DNA from: Brasenia schreberi
Taxonomy: Eukaryota; Streptophyta; Magnoliopsida; Nymphaeales; Cabombaceae
Reading direction: 5' to 3'
Assembly (NCBI GenBank): GCA_036023115.1
Contig: JAYKKT010000059.1
Span: 8,710,001-8,774,000, forward strand
DNA: 64,000 nucleotides
Made by a program: the position numbers and the translations under genes. Shown here piece after piece: positions 58,450 through 64,000 of the stretch (its first letter is position 1; each line of letters opens with the position of its first letter). The notes beneath the pieces are model-generated. The model did no database searches. It was not told where the DNA came from and saw only the letters and a program-made list of their open reading frames with translations.

Positions 58450-61400
58450 TTACCATTTGTCTCTGCAACTGCAAGTCCCACCCTTGAAATTGTGATATAA
58501 GGATCCATCTCTAACAAGGATCTCCCTTCCAATAATCTGAGAGATAAGCTTTGCTGATGTGTGGCAGTCGACACACATACGGAAGTTCTTTATGACATGA
58601 ATGGGACCTCTGTTTTTGCGAGTGCTTATGATTCCAAAACAGATAGCAAACTTTTCAGTATGAGAGCAAGAGAATGGATCCAAAGGACCAATGTATGAAT
58701 CTTCACAACCAATATCACAAGGTGCATAGCCAGATTCTTCCATTTGTCCTGCCAACTTGTCCCACATCTCAAAAATTTCCTCTATATTAGGATGTGAAAA
58801 GTCCCCTGCTTCAAAGGAATCAGTGTTGTGATTCACATCTATCCAGCTACATTCCTTCGTCATGATTACTCCTCGCTCTTCCATCAAATCCCTAATACTT
58901 CTGCATGAATCCCACATCCCAGCGGCTGCATATATGTTGGCCATAACAATATAGTTAGCAGCATTCGTGGGTTCCAGCATAAAGAGAGCCTTTGCTGCTT
59001 CCTCTGCCACTTCCACATTTGAGTGAACTCGGCAGGCTCGTAGCAGTGTATTCCATAGACAAGCGTCAGGCTCAAATGGCATTGCTTTTATTAACTCAAG
59101 GGATTCATTTAGCAAACCTGCACTACCTAAAACACCTACCATGCATGTGTGGTGCTCAAGCGTAGGTCTAATTCCATAGACCGTTTCCATGGAACTAAAA
59201 TAGGCCCTCGCTTCTTGAATCAGACCACCGTGACTACAAGCAGATAAAATTGCAGTAAAAGTTATACGGTCAGGTTTGATACCGGATGATTTCATTTCTT
59301 CAAAGAGGATAATTGCATCTTTAAACAGCCCATGCATTGCATATCCTGAAATCATCCCATTCCACACGGCCGTGTCCCTTGCAGTAGTGCAATCAAATAC
59401 TTGTCTTGCATCCTTTATGCTACCACACTTGGCATACATGTCTATAAGTGCACTTGCAGCAACACTAGTACACGAACCAGACTTAGAAGCATAAGCATGC
59501 AATTGTCGCCCAAGTCCAAGTGCCACGACACTGCTGCATACGGAGAGTAGCAACACTATGGTAACTGGACTTGGCATGACACCATAGTCTAGCATTTGCG
59601 CAAACATTTTTAGACAATTTTGTGGCTGCGCATTATGATTGTATCCTGCCATTAAACTGTTCCAAGAAACAACGTTCTTATTGACAATCCTGCAAAATAC
59701 CTTCACCGCTGAACTCATGTCATGGCATTTCACATACATATCAACCAATGTACTTGAAACAAATACGTTTGAATCCATCCAATTTCTTAGAACATAAGTG
59801 TGGATCTGTTTTCCCTGCTTCTCCCTTTTCAAATCAGCACATGCTGAGAGAGCACTTGTAACGGTAATTGCATCAGGCTGCAGGACAACTTTTGAAGCTT
59901 GAATAAACAAATTTATGACATCATTGGACCACAAATCATCTGAATTCCCATTTACAGAAGGCAACTGAATACACTGAAACAGTTTTAAAGCTTCAATACT
60001 TTGTCCACATTGCTGAAATCTGGAGACAAGAATATTCAAAGAGACGATGTTGGGCTTCAAACCCGATGAGATCATATCTGAAAGCACCTTCAATACTTGA
60101 TCCATTTCCTCTACTCTGGCGTAAGAGGCAAGTAATGTGTTATAGGTGACAATGTCTGGCTCTACACCATTGTCTTTCATCCTATCAACAAACGTTAAAG
60201 CCTGTTCCATATCACCATCTTCAGCAAAAGAGGCAATCATTTCATTCCATAATGTAGCATTTTTGCGAGGCATTGATTCGAAAAGTTTCCTACCATATTC
60301 CTGTTCTCCACATTTCAGGTACATGTCGATGATAGATCCATTTAAAAACACATTGGTTTCAATTCCATGTCTAATTATATACGCATGCACTTCCTTCCCC
60401 AACAAGAGACAGCTCATCTCTGACAAAGCAGCAAGGATGCTTGAGATGGTGATGTTGTTAGGATTCTCATATGGTAGCATCTTGCGAAAGACTATAAGAG
60501 CATCATCGACATGACCGTTCTCTATACATCCAGATATGATCCCATTCCATGAACTCGCACCAGGATCTGTCCCGCTTCTTCTCATCTCATCCAACAGCCC
60601 GAGCGCTGACTTAAGGTCGCCGCACCGTGCACATGCAGAAATCAGTGCATTCCATGCAATCACATCCGGGCACAACCCAGTAGCTGTCATAGACTCGAAA
60701 CACTCCATAGCTTCTTCAAGAAGGCCAGACTCCGAGTAGGCAGTAATCATCACCGTCCATGACACTACATCTCTTTGAAGCATTCTATCAAAAATGTGCC
60801 GTGCACGATACAGCCTCCCACATTTCACGTACATATCAATGAGAGAATTGCCAACGAAAACATCAAGTTCCAGTCCCCTTCTTATGACATATCCATGGAT
60901 CATCATGCCCAATTCAAGAGACTCGATAGCTGAACAAGCCTTAAGCACGCCAGGGATAATAAATTTATCCGCTGAGAACCCATCTGAGACCATCAACGCC
61001 AACATAGCAAGAGCATCATGCCAGTGCTGCTCTCGACAATAGGAAGTGATTAACGGAGCATAAACTATAGCCATTCTATCAGACGTTCTATCAAATTTTT
61101 GTCCGGCGTTTCCTAATAGAGAGTGCCTTGCCAAAAGGAGAGTTTTCCGTGCACAATCCAATCGCCCACGTCTCACGTACATATCTACAAGAGCACTGCA
61201 GACAAAAACATCGAAATGCAGTTCCCTTCTCACCACATATCCATGAATCGTTGTGCCCAAAGTAAGAGTCTCGCATGCCTCGAGAATCCATTGCACCATA
61301 GACTTACCTGCTGATAATCCGTCAGCAACCATCGTCGCAAATACCTCATGCACACCGTCCGAGCGGCCTTGCTGACAGTATGAAGAGGCCAACGCATCGT

Positions 61401-61860
61401 AAGCCAGACCACTTCTTCTGGGGATTCTGACAAACAGCGTGCGAGCATCATCCAAGAAGCTTCTCGCCAACAAGACAATCAATTTGTTGGCCACGAAGAA
61501 ATGGTCGAAGCAGACTCCCAACTTCACAGAAAGCGAAAGAAGCTCCCTGGCCTGCAAGGTCGCGTCTTCGTTATCGAGACGACGAATGAGAAACGAGAAC
61601 GAAGGAGCAGCGACGTCGCCTACATTCGCATCTTCAATGGACGAATCAGTTCGGAAACTGATTGTCTGCGTACGAGTAATTGGTAATGATCTGAACCGTT
61701 TGGAAAACTGAGAGGAACAACAAGAAGAAAACGACAGTGGTCGCGAAGAAAGCAGACGTATACAGCTATATTTTTGCAGATAAGGAAAGGTAAAGAGGGG
61801 ATGAAAGAGAAGATGGCCGTGATGGCCATGAACGGGTACAAGGCTGGGTGCTGCCTCCAT
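58450..61860 (-). CDS. Organellar PPR protein with E/DYW domain (PLS class), intronless
   Basis: One uninterrupted frame of 1136 codons plus stop from the ATG at 61860. The frame is open back to an ATG at 61992, but those 44 extra codons cross a (CT)n tract and I treat them as leader. The N-terminus (MEAAPSLVPVHGHHGHLLFH, then Ser/Arg-rich) looks like an organelle transit peptide. More than a dozen P, L and S repeats follow (for example GKQIHTYVLRNW, VVSWNSLMAGYNHN, SALIDMYAKCGSIKDARQVF). Then come an E domain (WNTLLRACRVHSNVEVAEEA), an SWIDV stretch, and a DYW-type deaminase domain with SHTEKFAI (the HxE motif) and CVDCH (CxxC). It ends HNFKGGTCSCRDKW, so the final tripeptide is DKW and not DYW. 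Such proteins bind organellar transcripts and usually specify C-to-U editing; the target cannot be read from the sequence. Confidence 0.95.
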   Translation of the reverse strand: MEAAPSLVPVHGHHGHLLFHPLFTFPYLQKYSCIRLLSSRPLSFSSCCSSQFSKRFRSLPITRTQTISFRTDSSIEDANVGDVAAPSFSFLIRRLDNEDATLQARELLSLSVKLGVCFDHFFVANKLIVLLARSFLDDARTLFVRIPRRSGLAYDALASSYCQQGRSDGVHEVFATMVADGLSAGKSMVQWILEACETLTLGTTIHGYVVRRELHFDVFVCSALVDMYVRRGRLDCARKTLLLARHSLLGNAGQKFDRTSDRMAIVYAPLITSYCREQHWHDALAMLALMVSDGFSADKFIIPGVLKACSAIESLELGMMIHGYVIRRGLELDVFVGNSLIDMYVKCGRLYRARHIFDRMLQRDVVSWTVMITAYSESGLLEEAMECFESMTATGLCPDVIAWNALISACARCGDLKSALGLLDEMRRSGTDPGASSWNGIISGCIENGHVDDALIVFRKMLPYENPNNITISSILAALSEMSCLLLGKEVHAYIIRHGIETNVFLNGSIIDMYLKCGEQEYGRKLFESMPRKNATLWNEMIASFAEDGDMEQALTFVDRMKDNGVEPDIVTYNTLLASYARVEEMDQVLKVLSDMISSGLKPNIVSLNILVSRFQQCGQSIEALKLFQCIQLPSVNGNSDDLWSNDVINLFIQASKVVLQPDAITVTSALSACADLKREKQGKQIHTYVLRNWMDSNVFVSSTLVDMYVKCHDMSSAVKVFCRIVNKNVVSWNSLMAGYNHNAQPQNCLKMFAQMLDYGVMPSPVTIVLLLSVCSSVVALGLGRQLHAYASKSGSCTSVAASALIDMYAKCGSIKDARQVFDCTTARDTAVWNGMISGYAMHGLFKDAIILFEEMKSSGIKPDRITFTAILSACSHGGLIQEARAYFSSMETVYGIRPTLEHHTCMVGVLGSAGLLNESLELIKAMPFEPDACLWNTLLRACRVHSNVEVAEEAAKALFMLEPTNAANYIVMANIYAAAGMWDSCRSIRDLMEERGVIMTKECSWIDVNHNTDSFEAGDFSHPNIEEIFEMWDKLAGQMEESGYAPCDIGCEDSYIGPLDPFSCSHTEKFAICFGIISTRKNRGPIHVIKNFRMCVDCHTSAKLISQIIGREILVRDGSLYHNFKGGTCSCRDKW

Positions 61861-61895
61861 CAAACGACGGTAGCATGGATAAGGAGGAATCAAAG

Positions 61896-61923
61896 GGTTG
61901 TCTCTCTCTCTCTCTCTCTCTCT
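61896..61923. repeat. (CT)n microsatellite in the PPR leader
   Basis: A CT run just upstream of the chosen PPR start, GA-rich on the sense strand. It gives the Arg-Glu run that argues against the more upstream ATG. Confidence 0.85.
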
Positions 61924-63420
61924 GCGTGACCGGCCGAACAATGAAAGAGTCGGGTGCCGAGCAGAGACGAGCTCATCTTCAATAGGGACCATTTATCAGT
62001 TATATCCCCTTTTGTTGTTGGAATATATCGGTTCCATTCAATCTTCACTAATCGGCAACCTACATGGGCCCCTCATCCATTATCGATTTGGGATAACCCT
62101 CTTCTCCATGTATTTCTTTTGGTTACAAGAGGATGGCGAACCATAACACACATGCGCCCTTTTGGGCGTTGAACTTCCCACCAGCAGCAATGGCGCTGGA
62201 GCGCCTGCCGTTGTGTTGACGCTCTGGGTACATCTCATCTACGTGATATTGGAATCTTTACAGTAAGTCCTTCCTTTTATTGTTGAGCCATGTTGTTGTT
62301 GTCAGGAATGAATCTATTAACCATTAGTTGTTGCTTTTAGTAAAATAGTTTAAAAGTTTCTGTAATCGTATCTTCAGCAAGAAGTGAGCACTGCTTTGCC
62401 GAAACTGAAATCTCAGTAAGAGATACAACCTTAGGCACAAAACACAGCAATTACCGAGATAAAGAATACAAGAGAAAGCCATTTGAGCACGCGGAGAATG
62501 GAAGAAAAATACCATAAATAATGAAGAAAATGCACCCTTTGAAGAATATAATGAGAAATTGATTTTGTTGAAGAAATGGAAGAGATACCCACAGGAAAAG
62601 GAGAATAGCAAAGGTAGCAGTGGAAAACAGAAAGAGAGGTCAAAACTAGAAGATGATTAGATTGAAGAGGAAAACAATCTGAAACATAACAAAGAAGATA
62701 GCTCAAACATATTGAAAATAGATTGTTGGAGGATGTTGAACAGCCCTGTCATGAGCATAAAGATCCTTAGTTTTGGCTGTTGTGGGCTTGAGAATGGTTC
62801 ACAAGCAATTTCTACGACAATCAATAACAACTAAGCCTTACCTGATAGGAGATGGATTACCTACAAGGATTCTTTCTTTCATAGATCTCGATCTTGTACC
62901 ACGCCGATGTTATAGGTCTCAAATGATGGAGAGTTGGACTCAACCCGGTTTTAGGTTCGGGTCCATTTTCATGACTCAACTATGGTCAGGTTTGTATGAT
63001 ATTGACCTGACTACAATCCTATATGTTTCAGGTTCGAGATCAATTTGAAATGAAAAAACATATTACATTATTGTGTATTAAATATAAGTACTAAAAGTAA
63101 AATAGTACAAATTCTACTATTCATAGCACCAATTGATTGATGGAGTGTGAGAAGATTTAAGCGAAGATTGAGCATGGACCACTATCTCTCTTCCTCTCTC
63201 TCTCTCTATAAACTTTTTTGTGTCAGCTCTGGTACATGATGACTCAACCTAAAATTTTGTTGTGTCACTTTGACACGACCTGGACCTGACCCATGGTGAG
63301 ATGGTCTCTTTGGTTTTGATTGTCGGGTCGGGTCGGGTCAAAATTAGCCACCCCTATCCACGCGACATAAAATTCGTTAGGACAGCATCTCTCTCCAAAT
63401 TCCTACCTAATTGGAGTGCC

Positions 63421-63450
63421 TTCGCCTTCGCCTTCGCCTTCGCCTTCGCC
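63421..63450. repeat. (TTCGCC)5 hexanucleotide repeat
   Basis: Five perfect TTCGCC units about 200 bp upstream of the EMB8-like start codon, probably in its leader or proximal promoter. Confidence 0.9.
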
Positions 63451-63648
63451 TTGTGTTTATCAAGTAATCATTTTATACCTTTTGCCACCTCTCCAAAGCA
63501 TGTCAGAGATTTTTCTATGATGACGATCACCTCAGCGGTGATTTCCCCCTTTCGCCATTTCGTGATTCAAATGCACGCAGCAAGACGAGCACAACCCTAC
63601 AGGTCTACGCCTTAGGGACGATCTTCTCATCCGACTCATTTTCCGGTG

Positions 63649-63908
63649 ATGGATTGCTACTCCTGCGCTGACGCGACGCCGGACTCTTCCGTTCGGTTGC
63701 TGATGAGGGCGGCTTCTCTGATCACGCCGACCCAATACCTCGTTGCCTTCCTTTTTGTGATTGGCGTCTTCCTCTACAACTTCCTCGAGATCCACCTCCT
63801 GGGCGATGTCCTCACGGGGTTGAGAGGAGACCCAGTTTCGTTAACGTTCGATTCGAGCTCCGAACTCTGCAGCGTCCTCGTTTCCAAGTGCTCGATTCTT
63901 CGAGGAAG
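63649..63908 (+). CDS. EMB8-like alpha/beta-hydrolase, first exon (partial gene)
   Basis: The ATG at 63649 opens a frame reading MDCYSCADATPDSS, a hydrophobic anchor (QYLVAFLFVIGVFLYNFLEI), then LTGLRGDPVSLTF and SELCSVLVSKCSIL before gaggaag|gtgagg. This matches the N-terminus of plant embryogenesis-associated EMB8-like, YheT-type hydrolases, in which a membrane segment precedes the hydrolase fold, and where the next residues are usually a YLATPW-like motif. The exon ends at 63908 in the second position of an Arg codon. The intron and the catalytic domain lie beyond the window. The single transmembrane segment suggests membrane attachment; the substrate is unknown. Confidence 0.8.
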
Positions 63909-64000
63909 GTGAGGATTCCATCTTCCTTGTTGTTTGCCGGAGAATCAGGATTTATTGTTTCGTTTTAATTGCTGCGAATGATGGTCTCTTTGATTCTTGG

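Larger units (their letters stand above)
61861..63648. promoter_or_regulatory. Shared intergenic region between the divergent PPR and EMB8-like genes
   Basis: 1.8 kb separating two genes that point away from each other, so both promoters lie here. It also contains a reversed RTE tail at 62815-62895 (aacaactaagccttacctg) and, near 63305-63355, a gtcgggtcgggtcgggtc run followed by tagccacccctatcc, which looks like an hAT-type end. No further coding sequence is recognised. Confidence 0.45.

Noticed and set aside
61861..61992. Upstream ATG of the PPR frame as the true start
   Set aside because: The extra codons run through a CT microsatellite and the downstream ATG begins a more convincing transit peptide; this is a judgement and not proof.

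Overview
This is nuclear DNA of a flowering plant. The evidence is AT-rich intergenic DNA, spliced genes with GT-AG introns, PLS/DYW-type PPR genes, and plant families of Ty1/Copia, RTE-clade LINE, hAT, MULE and tRNA-derived SINE elements. There is no prokaryotic gene organisation, CRISPR array or operon. Everything was read by eye, so boundaries of degenerate elements are approximate.

Layout. About 1-7250 is a decayed Ty1/Copia element in + orientation, with a primer binding site, a 52-bp tandem array in its leader, a broken gag-pol, and a clear 3' LTR. 7401-8432 is a broken PPR gene. 8693-12525 is a non-autonomous hAT element with perfect 15-bp TIRs; it was entered by a 1.4-kb internally deleted LTR element that has its own perfect 5-bp target duplication. 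12600-12976 is a Copia 3' end with LTR. 14195-15243 holds the EF-hand exons of a calcium-dependent protein kinase without a kinase domain. 16-24 kb is mostly non-genic, with SINEs, a TIR element and RTE tails.

The main gene is on the minus strand. Nine exons between 39481 and 24081 join, with canonical splice sites and consistent phases, into an intact 357-residue NIPA-type (DUF803) magnesium transporter. Its intron 6 is about 13.1 kb and holds two opposed Copia elements, RTE copies nested in opposite orientation, hAT ends and a deleted LTR element.

40.4-49.4 kb is more transposon debris: an RTE copy, and a degenerate MULE with FAR1-like, MULE transposase and OTU-like segments plus a possible plant-mobile-domain relic. 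49.8-52.55 kb (minus) holds recognisable exons of a BASS (bile acid:sodium symporter family) transporter lacking its N-terminal half. 54.8-56.8 kb has an hAT MITE and an RTE copy, each with a target-site duplication. 58450-61860 (minus) is an intact intronless PPR-DYW protein of about 1136 aa. At 63649 the first exon of an EMB8-like alpha/beta-hydrolase starts on the plus strand and runs out of the window, divergent from the PPR gene.

The genes share no pathway; they are ordinary housekeeping or organelle genes set in transposon-rich DNA. I did not find a convincing new biological system. The most noteworthy points are the transposon-filled intron of an apparently functional NIPA gene, the inverted transposon pairs inside it, and the MULE relic with an OTU-like domain.
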